From: JADHLJ01 sp038118725
GTDB lineage: Bacteria; Pseudomonadota; Alphaproteobacteria; Thalassobaculales; Thalassobaculaceae
Reading direction: 5' to 3'
Assembly (NCBI GenBank): GCA_038118725.1
Contig: JAYOIK010000020.1
Coordinates: 1-64,000 of the forward strand
DNA: 64,000 nucleotides
A model generated the notes under the pieces. It searched no databases. It was not told where the DNA came from and saw nothing but the letters and a program-made list of their open reading frames with translations. Positions 43,037 through 52,239 of the stretch are shown here, in pieces. The position numbers were made by a program, and so were the translations under genes. Numbering within the stretch: position 1 is the stretch's first letter; the number at the start of each line of letters is the position of its first letter.

Positions 43037-43493
43037 CGCGGCGACGACCACGACCCGGCCAACCGCGCGGGTGACCCGGCACCTGCCGTTTCCCCCCGGA
43101 AAGGTATTCAAGGCGTGGATTGATCCGGCCATCGCGATCCGCTGGTTCGGGGGCACCAATGACGCCCCCAGCGAGGTGATCATGGATCTGCGGGTTGACG
43201 GGACTTACAAGATCACTTTCTCGCCGACATCGCGGCTGGAGGGCGTCTATAGGCGGGTCGATCCACCACACCGTCTGATCTTCACCTGGGTGCATGTTTC
43301 CACCCTGGATGACGGGGCCGAGAAGAGATCGCTGGAAAGCCTGGTCACCATTACCCTCGTCGAATCGGACGGCGGAACCGACGTGGAGATCCGGCATGAG
43401 CAACTCACCGACGAAGCGGGCCGGGCAAGCGTGACCGAAGGCTGGAGCGCCAGCCTCGAAAAACTCCAAACCCTTTTGTCCGATGGGGCCTGA
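43029..43493 (+). CDS. SRPBCC/AHSA1-like START-domain protein
   Basis: 154 residues. PPGKVFKAWIDPAIAIRWFGG is the AHSA1/CalC-type signature, with DLRVDGTYKITFS and GWSASLEKLQTLL at the end. These small helix-grip domains bind hydrophobic ligands. The ArsR-SRPBCC-DUF899 triplet is a widespread conserved operon of unclear role, possibly a response to reactive or xenobiotic compounds. Confidence 0.88.
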   Translation: MNDAATTTTRPTARVTRHLPFPPGKVFKAWIDPAIAIRWFGGTNDAPSEVIMDLRVDGTYKITFSPTSRLEGVYRRVDPPHRLIFTWVHVSTLDDGAEKRSLESLVTITLVESDGGTDVEIRHEQLTDEAGRASVTEGWSASLEKLQTLLSDGA

Positions 43494-43496
43494 GTC

Positions 43497-44162
43497 ATGG
43501 TGACCTTTCCTGGAGAATCCGCCGAGTATCGCGCCGCGCGAAACGATCTTTTGCAAGCCGAGATGGACCTGCGCCGCCAAATCGAGTCGGTTGCCGCGCA
43601 AAGACGCGCGCTCCCGCCCGGCGGGCTGGTCGACAAGGCGTACACCTTCACGACCGCCACGCCGGGACGGCGGGAACAGCGGATGGGTCTCTCCGATCTG
43701 TTCACCGGCGGCAAGGACAGCCTGATCGTCTACGGCTTCATGTACGCGGATGATGGCGCGCCCTGCCCGATGTGCTCGGCCTTTTTGGATAGTTTCGACG
43801 GCGCGGTTCCGCATATCGCGCGACAGGCCGATATCGCGATCGTCGCCAAGACCGGCGCGTCCCGTATTCGCGCTTGGGCCGACGATCGGGGTTGGCGAAA
43901 CCTGCCGCTCTATTCCTCGGAGGGGAGTGACTTCAATACCGACTATCACGCGGAATCAGACAGCCATGGGCAACTCCCCATGGTCAATGTGTTCCGCCGC
44001 GACGGCGAGGCGATACGCCATGTCGTGGCCAGCGAGATGTTCTTCGCGCCGAGCGAGCCGGATCAGAACCCCCGGCATGTGGACATGTTGTGGCCGCTTT
44101 GGAACACCCTTGATCTGACGCCGGGTGGGCGCGGCGACTGGTATCCCGCGACGCGATATTGA
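43497..44162 (+). CDS. DUF899 thioredoxin-like protein
   Basis: 221 residues. YGFMYADDGAPCPMCSAFLDSFDG holds the CxxC in a thioredoxin-like fold, and HVDMLWPLWNTLDLTPGGRG is the DUF899 C-terminal signature. Redox activity is inferred from CPMC. The start ATG 43497 follows the SRPBCC stop by three bases. It is the third gene of the ArsR operon. Confidence 0.88.
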   Translation: MVTFPGESAEYRAARNDLLQAEMDLRRQIESVAAQRRALPPGGLVDKAYTFTTATPGRREQRMGLSDLFTGGKDSLIVYGFMYADDGAPCPMCSAFLDSFDGAVPHIARQADIAIVAKTGASRIRAWADDRGWRNLPLYSSEGSDFNTDYHAESDSHGQLPMVNVFRRDGEAIRHVVASEMFFAPSEPDQNPRHVDMLWPLWNTLDLTPGGRGDWYPATRY

Positions 44163-44239
44163 ATCCTTCGCGGACTTGCACCATCGCGTTTCGCGGCCTA
44201 TGCAAGTTACTGCCTTTTACCGCGAATGGGAGAGTCACG

Positions 44240-44701
44240 ATGAGCGCGTTGTCCGTCTATCTGTCCGGCGAGATCCATAGCGATTGGCGCCAGCAAATCG
44301 AAACCGGAAGCGGGGCCGCCGGTCTCTCGATCGACTTCACGGCGCCGGTCACTCATCACGAAAGCAGTGATGATTGCGGCGTCGCCATTCTCGGCGGCGA
44401 GGACAATCCCTTCTGGAAGGATCACAAGGGCGCCAAGATCAACGCCATTCGCACCCGCACCCTGATCGAACGCGCCGATGTCGTGGTTGTCCGGTTCGGC
44501 GACAAGTACAAACAGTGGAACGCGGCCTTCGACGCGGGTTACGCCGCCGCGCTGGGCAAGCCGGTGATCGTGCTGCACGACCCGGCCCTGACCCATGCGC
44601 TGAAGGAAGTCGACGCCGCCGCGCTCGCGGTCGCCGAAACACCCGATCAAGTGGTGCGGATCCTGGCCTATGTTTTGAACGGCGAATTGAAGGTGGCGTG
44701 A
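44240..44701 (+). CDS. YtoQ family protein
   Basis: 153 residues from ATG 44240 with GGGAGAG upstream. VYLSGEIHSDWRQQI and the C-terminal AGYAAALGKPVIVLHDPALTHALKEVD match YtoQ, related to nucleoside 2-deoxyribosyltransferases (the LSGEIH and GKPV segments). No activity is established. It overlaps the cupin gene by one base (TGATG), so they are coupled. Confidence 0.87.
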   Translation: MSALSVYLSGEIHSDWRQQIETGSGAAGLSIDFTAPVTHHESSDDCGVAILGGEDNPFWKDHKGAKINAIRTRTLIERADVVVVRFGDKYKQWNAAFDAGYAAALGKPVIVLHDPALTHALKEVDAAALAVAETPDQVVRILAYVLNGELKVA

Positions 44702-45072
44702 TGAAGGGACTCGGAAAGGTTAATCTGGATTTTCACAATCTCGACATTTCCGGTGGCTTCACCACGCGGCCAAGCAACCCGAAGGTCCATCTGAAGGTCT
44801 TGAGCAGTAGCCTAGACACGGATGCGGGCACGGGGGTTCGTACACGGCTGATCAAGCTCGACCCGGGATGCCGGACGCCAGAGGCGCATGCCCATCCCTT
44901 CTGGGAAGAGCTCTATGTCCTTGAGGGCGATATCATCTCCATTGACGCCGATGGAGAACGCAAGGTCGAGGCGCCGGGCTACGCGATCCGGTCTCCGGGG
45001 ACCATGCATGGCCCGGTACGCTCTGATAACGGTTGTCTGATCCTGGAGTTCAACTGGTACGACGAAAACTAA
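44701..45072 (+). CDS. Cupin-domain protein
   Basis: 123 residues. EAHAHPFWEELYVLEGDIIS gives the cupin metal ligands (two His and a Glu), and GTMHGP gives the later His. It is small and single-domain, similar to ChrR-type cupins or small-molecule-binding cupins. No anti-sigma HTH is attached. It is coupled to YtoQ. The partner enzyme is unknown. Confidence 0.85.
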   Translation: MKGLGKVNLDFHNLDISGGFTTRPSNPKVHLKVLSSSLDTDAGTGVRTRLIKLDPGCRTPEAHAHPFWEELYVLEGDIISIDADGERKVEAPGYAIRSPGTMHGPVRSDNGCLILEFNWYDEN

Positions 45073-45080
45073 TCGCCGTC

Positions 45081-45395
45081 TCAGCGATCCTTCGGCGCGA
45101 GTGGCGCGATTCGAGAGACATGGGTTTCGATATCGTCCGCCGTGAATTTCGAATACCGACGCTTTGTGCCGGCCGGGTGGTTTTCCAAACCCAGTTTGAG
45201 TTCCGGTCGCCAGGCCTTCAGTGGCCTTAGCGGTCGCGGCGCGAAACCACCACCACAGGTCGGGCAAACATTGCGCAGGACCGTGTCGACACACTCGGCG
45301 CAATACGTGCATTCATAGGAGCAGATCCGCGCGTCCTCGCTATGCGGCGGCAGGTCACGGTCACAAAGCTCGCAGTTCGGTCTCAGCTCCAGCAT
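45081..45395 (-). CDS. DUF1272 zinc-ribbon-like protein
   Basis: 104 residues. Cysteines in CELCDRDLP, ICSYECTYCAEC and CPTCGGG form the DUF1272 zinc-binding pattern at the N-terminal half. The C-terminal part is basic and not conserved. Function unknown. It ends eight bases from the convergent cupin gene. Confidence 0.88.
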   Translation of the reverse strand: MLELRPNCELCDRDLPPHSEDARICSYECTYCAECVDTVLRNVCPTCGGGFAPRPLRPLKAWRPELKLGLENHPAGTKRRYSKFTADDIETHVSRIAPLAPKDR

Positions 45396-45409
45396 GAGCG
45401 GCTCCTGGG

Positions 45410-46099
45410 TTAGGCGCTATCGTCAACCTCGGCCCCGGCCCCGCCACGGGATTGGGCGCTGGCGGGGACAAGAACCCGCGCGGCGGCCTGCTTGATAACG
45501 GCCCAATCCGCCGGGTCAACCGCGACGCCATCACGCAGGGATTGCGCGTGAAACCCGACCAAGCGGCGGCCCTCCTTGGTGGAGGGCGGCCTACCAGCGC
45601 GAATTACGACCGTCGCCGGCGCGCGTGCCGTGCGGATATCAAGGGACAGCGCGGCCAAGCCACCACCACATTTAGCCGTGCTCTTGTTCCGCGCCTCGCC
45701 CCAGGTGATGACCAGCGCTTGACCCTCGTCGGCGCGTTGGGCCGCCTCGGCCGTGAACAACAGAGGAGCGACGCAATCGACGACGGTAACCACGCTTCCG
45801 CTTAAGGCCCAATCGATCGCTCCCGGCGCGAGTAGAACCCCCGACGCCCCCTCGGCCTGGATTGTCACGCTGTTTCCATCGCCGTCGATTTCGGGGGCGA
45901 CCCAAGCAGCGGTCTCGCCCAACCGTTCGAGCTCTCGGGCGAGAACGCCGATCCCGCCCAAGCCGCGGGATTCCAACCAAGCGACATTAGCGGCGGCGTC
46001 ACGATCGATTCCGGCGGGAAGTCCCGTGCCCTCCAGTGCTTTCCAACTGGTTTGCAGGATCTCCGCAAGCGAGACCCGAAACGGCATCGGGTCAGTCAT
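45410..46099 (-). CDS. DUF3726-like protein
   Basis: 229 residues from ATG 46099. FRVSLAEILQTSWKALEGTGLPAGIDRDAAANVAWLESRGLGGI (45962-46093) is the DUF3726-type N-terminus, and the C-terminal half is Ala/Val-rich with no catalytic motif. It is coupled by ATGA to the upstream 570-residue gene, which is itself coupled to a dipeptidase, so the three are expected to act together. Function unknown. Confidence 0.72.
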   Translation of the reverse strand: MTDPMPFRVSLAEILQTSWKALEGTGLPAGIDRDAAANVAWLESRGLGGIGVLARELERLGETAAWVAPEIDGDGNSVTIQAEGASGVLLAPGAIDWALSGSVVTVVDCVAPLLFTAEAAQRADEGQALVITWGEARNKSTAKCGGGLAALSLDIRTARAPATVVIRAGRPPSTKEGRRLVGFHAQSLRDGVAVDPADWAVIKQAAARVLVPASAQSRGGAGAEVDDSA

Positions 46100-47808
46100 C
46101 CTTCGGCCTCGGTCGCGAGAAACGGAAACGCCCAATCATCGACGTCATCGGCGCTCAAGCCCTCGGCTATCGGCGCCCCCTGGAACATTGCGATTCGCGT
46201 CCAGAGATCGGATTTGGGATCAAACTTGGTGGCCCCGAACATCGAGAGCTTGCAGCGCAGCAAATCGATGGGCCGGCAGGTCTCGTCAATCAGGTTGTCG
46301 CGAAACTCCGCGTAGCCGAGCCCGGCGAGGCTTTGTACCCGTCGCGCGGTTTGCCGCCATTCGGGATACGCCATCAGAAACTCACCGACCGTCGCCTCCA
46401 GCATCTCGTCGGCTTGGCCGGCGAGGATCACGTGAAGCCTGGAGACGTCGCGGGCAATGGCGATCCGCATTTCCTTGTCGGCGCCGGGCTCGCGCGCGCG
46501 CCAGCCCAACCGCGGTTCCTCCTTCTCCTCCGAGCGATACCAGAACCGCGCATTCGCCGCGTCTACGGAGAAATCGACATCCAGCGCCCAATGATACGCC
46601 CGCTCGATCAGGGATTTCAGATCCCGCAAGGTCATCCCCGGCACAAGGCGCATCACCTCGTCGGAACCCATCTGGTTCTCCAGCTCATCCACGAGCGCCG
46701 GATAGAGCTCGATCAGCACGCTGTTCAACAATTCCTGTGCCTCGAGACCAAGATTCCGCTCGGCCCAATCAACCAATTCGTCCCAGGTCGATGCCCGGCC
46801 CTCGCCGGACGCGAACTCCGTCAAGCGCGCGAGATCGTCGAGCAATTCGACGCAGCGGTCTTGTTGAAGCACATCGGTTGTCGGCCATTGCCGGACATGT
46901 TCGACCGCCCGATCCAGCAGAGCGTGGAACCGATCTTCCACCTCGGGCTCCCGGTCGGTTACCGCCCGAACTCGGGCAAGCGCGGTCTCGCGCGCCTCGA
47001 TCCAAGCATGAATCAGTTTCGGATGACCGATCAAGAACGGCGCCATCCCAAGCCCCGTGGCGTTACCGACGCCGAGCGCCCGTTTCAGGCCGTCATCCAT
47101 CGGCGCGAAAGTCTCCGGCGCGCGCATCGAGGCGATATGCTCGACCCAATCCAAACTGAACTGTCTAGCCATGAAAACGCACAGCATCTCGGCCTGGAAC
47201 GGCAAACCGAAGACGCCGGCGGCGCGGAGTTGGTCGAGATCGGCGAGACCGAACTTTCCGTTGCCGTAGACCGCCGTCGTGCGCACAAGATAGCCGACAT
47301 CCAGAATTTTCCCGCGGTCAGGCTGCATGCCACGGGCGAGCGCCTCGACAACATGTTCGAAAAATCGGACGCTTTTGTTCGCCCGGCTAAGCACCATCTC
47401 GCCGGAGGTGCAGCGCCCGGCTTCCTGAAGGGGAATATTCGCCTTCAGGCGGGATAGTTCATCGGTATCCGGCTCGCGTGTCGTCAGGGTGAAGGTCGCA
47501 TCCCATTTCTCCGCGATCACGCGGTCGGTGCGGTCTTCCGGCTCCAAATGATCGGCGAAGACGACGAACCAGATCGGCGCCGTGGAAGTATCCACCTTGT
47601 AAACCGCGGTACCGATGCCGCGCGCGTCCAGGTCAAACAGGGTCCGTTCGAAGCGCCAATTCTCACGGGCCATGCGGCGGATCAGCGTTCGGGTGAAGCT
47701 TATCCTGGTCGGATGGAACGAGCCGACCCGCGCCAACCGCATCACGGTCTCGGGAGCGCGAAGCGCCTTCGCGGGAATTGACGCCGCCGATGCCGAGGCG
47801 ACGGTCAT
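46096..47808 (-). CDS. Unrecognised 570-residue soluble protein
   Basis: The start MTVASASAAS at 47808 overlaps the dipeptidase stop by four bases. It is soluble and mostly helical, without a signal peptide or membrane helix. Features include FHPTRISFTRTLIRRMARENW, YKVDTSTAPIWFVVFADHL, GKILDVGYLVRTTAVYGNGKFGLAD and LRDLKSLIERAYHWALDVDF. I know of no named domain. It lies between DUF3726 and M19 dipeptidase genes with ATGA overlaps on both sides, so it is likely a dedicated partner of that pair. Confidence 0.75.
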   Translation of the reverse strand: MTVASASAASIPAKALRAPETVMRLARVGSFHPTRISFTRTLIRRMARENWRFERTLFDLDARGIGTAVYKVDTSTAPIWFVVFADHLEPEDRTDRVIAEKWDATFTLTTREPDTDELSRLKANIPLQEAGRCTSGEMVLSRANKSVRFFEHVVEALARGMQPDRGKILDVGYLVRTTAVYGNGKFGLADLDQLRAAGVFGLPFQAEMLCVFMARQFSLDWVEHIASMRAPETFAPMDDGLKRALGVGNATGLGMAPFLIGHPKLIHAWIEARETALARVRAVTDREPEVEDRFHALLDRAVEHVRQWPTTDVLQQDRCVELLDDLARLTEFASGEGRASTWDELVDWAERNLGLEAQELLNSVLIELYPALVDELENQMGSDEVMRLVPGMTLRDLKSLIERAYHWALDVDFSVDAANARFWYRSEEKEEPRLGWRAREPGADKEMRIAIARDVSRLHVILAGQADEMLEATVGEFLMAYPEWRQTARRVQSLAGLGYAEFRDNLIDETCRPIDLLRCKLSMFGATKFDPKSDLWTRIAMFQGAPIAEGLSADDVDDWAFPFLATEAEG

Positions 47809-48806
47809 TCCCCGGGTCCGAAGTTTTCCTCGAAGAAGCGTAGCCAATTGAGGCCCATCACCTTGTCCACGTCCTCGGGCGTAAAGCCGTGCGCCGCGAG
47901 ACCGGCGGCGAGGTTTCCGAAGTCGCGATTGCCGGTGAACCAGGGCACCGGATCCGGCCAACCCGCGTCGGACGCCGTGCCCTCGCCGAAATCCATCGCC
48001 TTGCTCCAGCGACCGTTGCGCATCCACTCGACGACCTCGTTACCGTGCCCCTGGACCAGGTCCGAGCCGATCCCGATCCGGTCGATCCCCATAAGGTCGG
48101 CGGTCCGGGCAATCATCCCACAGAACTCCTCGAGGGTGCAGGCCGATTTGCCCTTCAGATGAAACGGATACATCGAAAAGCCGAGCATGCCCCCACTATC
48201 GGCCAAGGCCTTGAGCAAGTCGTCGGTCTTGTTTCGCAGCGCCGGGTGCCAGGATTTCGGGTTAGCATGGGTAACCGTGATCGGCCGATCGGACAGCTCG
48301 ATGGCGTGGAAGGTCGAACGTTCGCCGGAATGCGACATATCGACCACCATGCCGACGCGGTTCATCTCCTTGATCACCTGCTTGCCGAAGCGGGTGATGC
48401 CCGGATCCTCGTCCTCGTAGCAGCCGGTGGCGCAGACACTCTGGTTGTTGTAGCTGAGCTGCATGAAGCGCACGCCGAGGGTGTGCATGATCTCGACCAG
48501 GTCGATGTCTTCCTCGATCGGCGAGCAATGCTGGAAGGCGAAGGTGATCGCGGTCTTGTTCTCGGCCTTGGCGCGCCGAACGTCATCGGCGGTCCGCGCT
48601 TGCATGATCAGGTCGCCATTCTGCTCGAACAGACGGTTCCACTTGCCGATCTCCGACAAGGTTTCCCGCGCGCTTTCCCAATAGACGATGGTGACATTAA
48701 CGCAGGTAACGCCGCCATCGCGCATCTCCTGAAAGATCAAGCGGTCCCATTTGGCGTATTGCGCGCCGTCGATGACGAAACCGGAATAAGGTTGGGGAGT
48801 GCTCAT
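47805..48806 (-). CDS. M19-family (renal dipeptidase-like) hydrolase lacking the HxD motif
   Basis: 333 residues. The M19 barrel is clear: LGVRFMQLSYNNQS, ITRFGKQVIKEMNRVGMVVDMSHSGERS, VTHANPKSW and MGIDRIGIGSDLVQGHG. Glu of KEM, His of DMSH and His of VTHAN (the second zinc site) are present. At the N-terminus, however, the usual DGHND reads DGAQY, removing both HxD ligands of the first zinc, so the enzyme may be mononuclear or altered in activity. It is cytoplasmic by sequence. It starts the M19 - unknown - DUF3726 operon. Confidence 0.86.
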   Translation of the reverse strand: MSTPQPYSGFVIDGAQYAKWDRLIFQEMRDGGVTCVNVTIVYWESARETLSEIGKWNRLFEQNGDLIMQARTADDVRRAKAENKTAITFAFQHCSPIEEDIDLVEIMHTLGVRFMQLSYNNQSVCATGCYEDEDPGITRFGKQVIKEMNRVGMVVDMSHSGERSTFHAIELSDRPITVTHANPKSWHPALRNKTDDLLKALADSGGMLGFSMYPFHLKGKSACTLEEFCGMIARTADLMGIDRIGIGSDLVQGHGNEVVEWMRNGRWSKAMDFGEGTASDAGWPDPVPWFTGNRDFGNLAAGLAAHGFTPEDVDKVMGLNWLRFFEENFGPGE

Positions 48807-48837
48807 GGATGCCCTCGGCGGTTTGCCGCGCGCCGGG

Positions 48838-49707
48838 TTAGCCCGCGTCGTTCAACTTCCAGTCATAGGCGACATTGTTGATCTTGCCAATCGACTGCAT
48901 CATCTCGCGAAGCTCCGGCATCGCGAACTTGAGAATATGCTCGAAAACCGCCGCGTCACCGACGCCGAAATCCTCGTGAAACCAGTCATAAATACGGGAA
49001 ACGGTGATTTGACCATCGGCGACCCGGACGCCGTGGGGGCTATTGACGAAGGCGGTGGCTGCCTGGGTCAGGCGCGCGTCCAGGTCTTCGGAAGTGAACG
49101 CCTTGGGCGAAAGGCTCGGGCATCCGATCGAGGCGCAGTTGAGCGCGTAGTGAACCCTCGGGTCTCGCCAGACCGGACGAATTATGCGGTGCTCGATATC
49201 GTTGAGGCTGATCTCCTCACCCTCGATCTCGACCAGCTTCTTGTCCCAGGGGCCGCTCGAGAATAGGCCGGAGTCGAGCTTGATATCGCGAATCGAAGCC
49301 ACCGGGTAGTGATCGAGAACAACCTGAACCGTCAGGGCATTATAAAGGTTGATCCAATACGCCAGTTGGGTGTCTCGCGCATGGCGGCTTATCGGCGTGG
49401 CGGTGAGAGCTTTCAGATATTCATCGAGCAAGGCTCGATCCGACGGCGAGACCCGCGCATAGGCCAGACGAGTCGAGCCGTCCGGGCCGGGCACCAGATT
49501 GCGGGAAAGAAAACCGTCCCACGCACCGTGATCGATCCTCGCGGTGCTGGCCGCGTCATGCGCCGTCCACCGTTCCCAGAGCTCGGCGTCGGGCGCGAGT
49601 AGACGTTCGAGTGTCGCGAAGCCACCGCAGGCGATCAACACGAGTAACGAGGCGAACAGCCTGACCACGAACCGGCGCGCGCCGGCTTTCGATGGCGGGG
49701 ATCGCAT
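48838..49707 (-). CDS. DUF547 secreted or membrane-anchored protein
   Basis: 289 residues from ATG 49707. An N-terminal hydrophobic helix (about 15-33) serves as signal or anchor. It has TQLAYWINLYNALTVQVVLDHYPVASIRDI, FSSGPWDKKLVEIEGEEISLNDIEHRIIRPVWRDPRVHYALNCASIGCPSL (positions about 49108-49262), typical of DUF547, with a WINLYNA active-site-like motif. Function unknown, probably periplasmic. It is separate from the dipeptidase by 31 bases. Confidence 0.87.
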   Translation of the reverse strand: MRSPPSKAGARRFVVRLFASLLVLIACGGFATLERLLAPDAELWERWTAHDAASTARIDHGAWDGFLSRNLVPGPDGSTRLAYARVSPSDRALLDEYLKALTATPISRHARDTQLAYWINLYNALTVQVVLDHYPVASIRDIKLDSGLFSSGPWDKKLVEIEGEEISLNDIEHRIIRPVWRDPRVHYALNCASIGCPSLSPKAFTSEDLDARLTQAATAFVNSPHGVRVADGQITVSRIYDWFHEDFGVGDAAVFEHILKFAMPELREMMQSIGKINNVAYDWKLNDAG

Positions 49708-49742
49708 CGTCGGTGCTCTGGCTCCGCGCTCCCGTCGCCGGA

Positions 49743-50513
49743 CTACTCCGCCGGCACCGGCCCCGTCGTGGCTTCGAAGGGGGTTTTCGGGGTCGAGCGC
49801 AGGTCGGTTTTCAGGTGCTTGGTGTTGTAGCCGTTGAAAATGTGCCCCAATAGGCCGCGATTCAGATCCGAGGTACCGAACAACCAGTCGGCGATCGGGA
49901 AGGTGAGATTCATGTTCACTTCCATCATCAGCCCCTTGTTGTGATGCGCGACATGGTGGCGACGCAGGGTGTTGATGAAGGGCATGTTGCGCACGAAGGC
50001 GTTCTCGTCCACGTGACAACAGAAATGCATGAACTCATAGGTCAGATACATGCCGACCGTGGTGCAGATGAACAGCCAGCCCACGTTCCATCCGAACAGA
50101 TAACCGAAGACCAAGACTCCCGGCAGGGACATCATGATGAAAATCACCAGCGCGTAAGGCGGGAAAACCGTAACGCGCCAGTCCTCGTGATCGCTGAAGC
50201 GAACCTCGTCATCAGTGAAGAACTGGTGATGGTTCAGGGTGTGCCGCTCGTAGATGGCGCGCAGGCCGGTCACGTTGATCCGACGGTGCATGACATGCTT
50301 GTGCAGGAACCACTCGAAGATGTTGCAGACCAGGATGGTCGCCGGGATGATCAGCCACTCGTACCACTGAACATTCGAGATATGCGTGGCGAAGATCCAC
50401 ATGGCGGTAAAGCCGATGGCGTAGATCACGGCGATATGGACATAGCCGTTGTACCAACCGTCGATCTTGGCGCGATATCCCTTGCGGAACTCCATCTGCC
50501 GTTCGCTCATCAT
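49743..50513 (-). CDS. Fatty acid hydroxylase / sterol desaturase family membrane protein
   Basis: 256 residues from ATG 50513 or 50510. The di-iron His boxes are HKHVMHRR, RHTLNHHQFF, HFCCHVDEN and RRHHVAHHN. About four membrane helices are present. Such enzymes hydroxylate or desaturate lipids in the inner membrane, needing an electron donor not encoded here. It is 35 bases upstream of the DUF547 gene on the same strand. Confidence 0.9.
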   Translation of the reverse strand: MMSERQMEFRKGYRAKIDGWYNGYVHIAVIYAIGFTAMWIFATHISNVQWYEWLIIPATILVCNIFEWFLHKHVMHRRINVTGLRAIYERHTLNHHQFFTDDEVRFSDHEDWRVTVFPPYALVIFIMMSLPGVLVFGYLFGWNVGWLFICTTVGMYLTYEFMHFCCHVDENAFVRNMPFINTLRRHHVAHHNKGLMMEVNMNLTFPIADWLFGTSDLNRGLLGHIFNGYNTKHLKTDLRSTPKTPFEATTGPVPAE

Positions 50514-50630
50514 GGGGCAAGTCTCCCGTGTCCTGATCATGCGGCCAAAGGGGCGCAATGTGAGAATTGGCGGATAGTTTAGCGTTTTCGTGGCGACCAA
50601 TCCACGGCGAATTAAGTCTATCCGATACGC

Positions 50631-50819
50631 CTAGCCACAGCGCCGACACCGAATCTTCTTGAAGATCTCATCCCAGTCGCCCTCCATGGCCGCGTAGTCG
50701 AGAAGACAGCGCAGCGCCTTCGATTCATCCGGTAGTCCATAGCGTTCCGCGATGCGGCCCAGCATGGCGTGGGAATCCGGCTTGATCTCATAGGTGAGCT
50801 TTACGTTCGGCATGGCCAT
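50631..50819 (-). CDS. Conserved-looking 62-residue protein, possible ribbon-helix-helix
   Basis: 62 residues from ATG 50819. KLTYEIKPDSHAMLGRIAERYGLPDESKALRCLLDYA reads as a beta strand followed by two helices, as in ribbon-helix-helix DNA-binding proteins. The C-terminus ends CRRCG. RHH assignment is an inference from secondary-structure pattern only. It is flanked by unrelated genes on the same strand. Confidence 0.6.
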   Translation of the reverse strand: MAMPNVKLTYEIKPDSHAMLGRIAERYGLPDESKALRCLLDYAAMEGDWDEIFKKIRCRRCG

Positions 50820-50922
50820 GGCGGCCTCTCCCTTGATTGATTTCGCGGTCGGATCCCCACTCTGAAAATGGAAGGAGCGCCCGAGAGGACGCTCCAACCT
50901 GTTGGTTTGTGGTGATCGCCGA

Positions 50923-52239
50923 TCAGCGGAACAACACCTCCGGCAACCATAGCGCCAGTCCCGGGAAGGCCATGACCAACCCCAAGCATATAAACTCCAG
51001 CGCGATGAATGGCAGAACGCCGCGATACATGTCCGACAATCTGATCTCCGGCGGACTGATGCCTCGGAGATAGAAGATCGCCGGCGCCATGGGCGGGGTC
51101 AGGTAGCTGGTTTGGATCACCACCAGGAACATGATGCAGAACCAGACATCGTCCACACCCATGGTTCGCAGCACGGCGACCGCGACCGGGATGATGATCA
51201 GGATGATCGATATCAGATCCAGCACGAAGCCGGCCATGAAGGCGAGCAGCATGAGAATCAGCATGGTCGACCAGGGGCCGAGTTGAGCGACCTCCAAGAG
51301 ATCCTTGACCGCGCTGATACCGCCGAGAGCGACGAACACGCCGGCGAACATCACGCCGCCGAGCAGAATGGTCAGGATCATCGCCGTGATCTGCAGGGTC
51401 TTCAGGAAGGCTTCCTGGAGCGTGGCCAGGCTAAACGCGCCGTAGATCATCGTCATGATCACCGTTCCGATGGCGCCCATGGCGGCCGCCTCGGTCGGCG
51501 TGGCGAGGCCCATCATGATCGTACCCAACACCGCGAAGATCAGCACCAACGGCGGCACCAGCGCGGTGACGGTGATGTAGACCTTCCGGAAGAAGGGCGG
51601 ATCGTTCTCATCCGGCGGCAGGGACGGCCCGTCCTGTGGCCTGATGATACAACGTACCAGGATATAGAGGATGTACAGCCCCGCCAGGATCAGACCGGGA
51701 AGCAGCATGCCGGCGAAGAGATCACCAACCGACACGTCGGCGACCGGGCCAAGAATGACCACGACCACCGAGGGTGGGATGATGGTGCCGAGCGAACCAC
51801 CGGCGCAGATCGTGCCGGAAATCAGCCCCTTGTCGTAGGCGTAACGGAGCATGACGGGGATAGCCAAAAGGCCGACGACCGACTCCGTCGCGCCGACCAC
51901 GCCGCTGGCGGCGGCGAACACGACACAGAGCAGCACCGTGCCGATGGCCAAGCCGCCGGGTAGGCGCCGGGTCCACAGATGGATCGCCTCGAACAGTTTT
52001 TCCGCGATGCCCGAGCGTTCCAACATCGAGCCCATGAAGATGAACAACGGCACCGCCGCCAGAACATAATAGGACGCGACGTCGTCGACCTTGGCGACGA
52101 GCTGATGGACCAGGTTGAACTCAAAACGATAGAGGCCGAAGAAAACCGCGACGCCCATCAGGGAGAAAGCTACCGGGAACCCGATGAAGATGCAGATGAT
52201 CAACGCCGGGAACATGAGAAGGCCGATACTAAGTGTCAT
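50923..52239 (-). CDS. dctM: TRAP transporter large permease (DctM)
   Basis: 438 residues with about twelve membrane helices. Family landmarks include FPVAFSLMGVAVFFGLY, AAVPLFIFMGSMLERSGIAEKL, ASGVVGATESVVGLLAIPVMLRYGY-like and the C-terminal LVVIQTSYLTPPMAPAIFYLRGI. DctM is the ion-coupled transport subunit. It overlaps DctQ by four bases. The periplasmic binding protein that would define the substrate is absent from the window. Confidence 0.93.
   Translation of the reverse strand: MTLSIGLLMFPALIICIFIGFPVAFSLMGVAVFFGLYRFEFNLVHQLVAKVDDVASYYVLAAVPLFIFMGSMLERSGIAEKLFEAIHLWTRRLPGGLAIGTVLLCVVFAAASGVVGATESVVGLLAIPVMLRYAYDKGLISGTICAGGSLGTIIPPSVVVVILGPVADVSVGDLFAGMLLPGLILAGLYILYILVRCIIRPQDGPSLPPDENDPPFFRKVYITVTALVPPLVLIFAVLGTIMMGLATPTEAAAMGAIGTVIMTMIYGAFSLATLQEAFLKTLQITAMILTILLGGVMFAGVFVALGGISAVKDLLEVAQLGPWSTMLILMLLAFMAGFVLDLISIILIIIPVAVAVLRTMGVDDVWFCIMFLVVIQTSYLTPPMAPAIFYLRGISPPEIRLSDMYRGVLPFIALEFICLGLVMAFPGLALWLPEVLFR

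Noticed and set aside
45753..47457. Open plus-strand frames of over 450 codons
   Set aside because: Antisense to the DUF3726 and 570-residue genes, with no start signal and biased composition.
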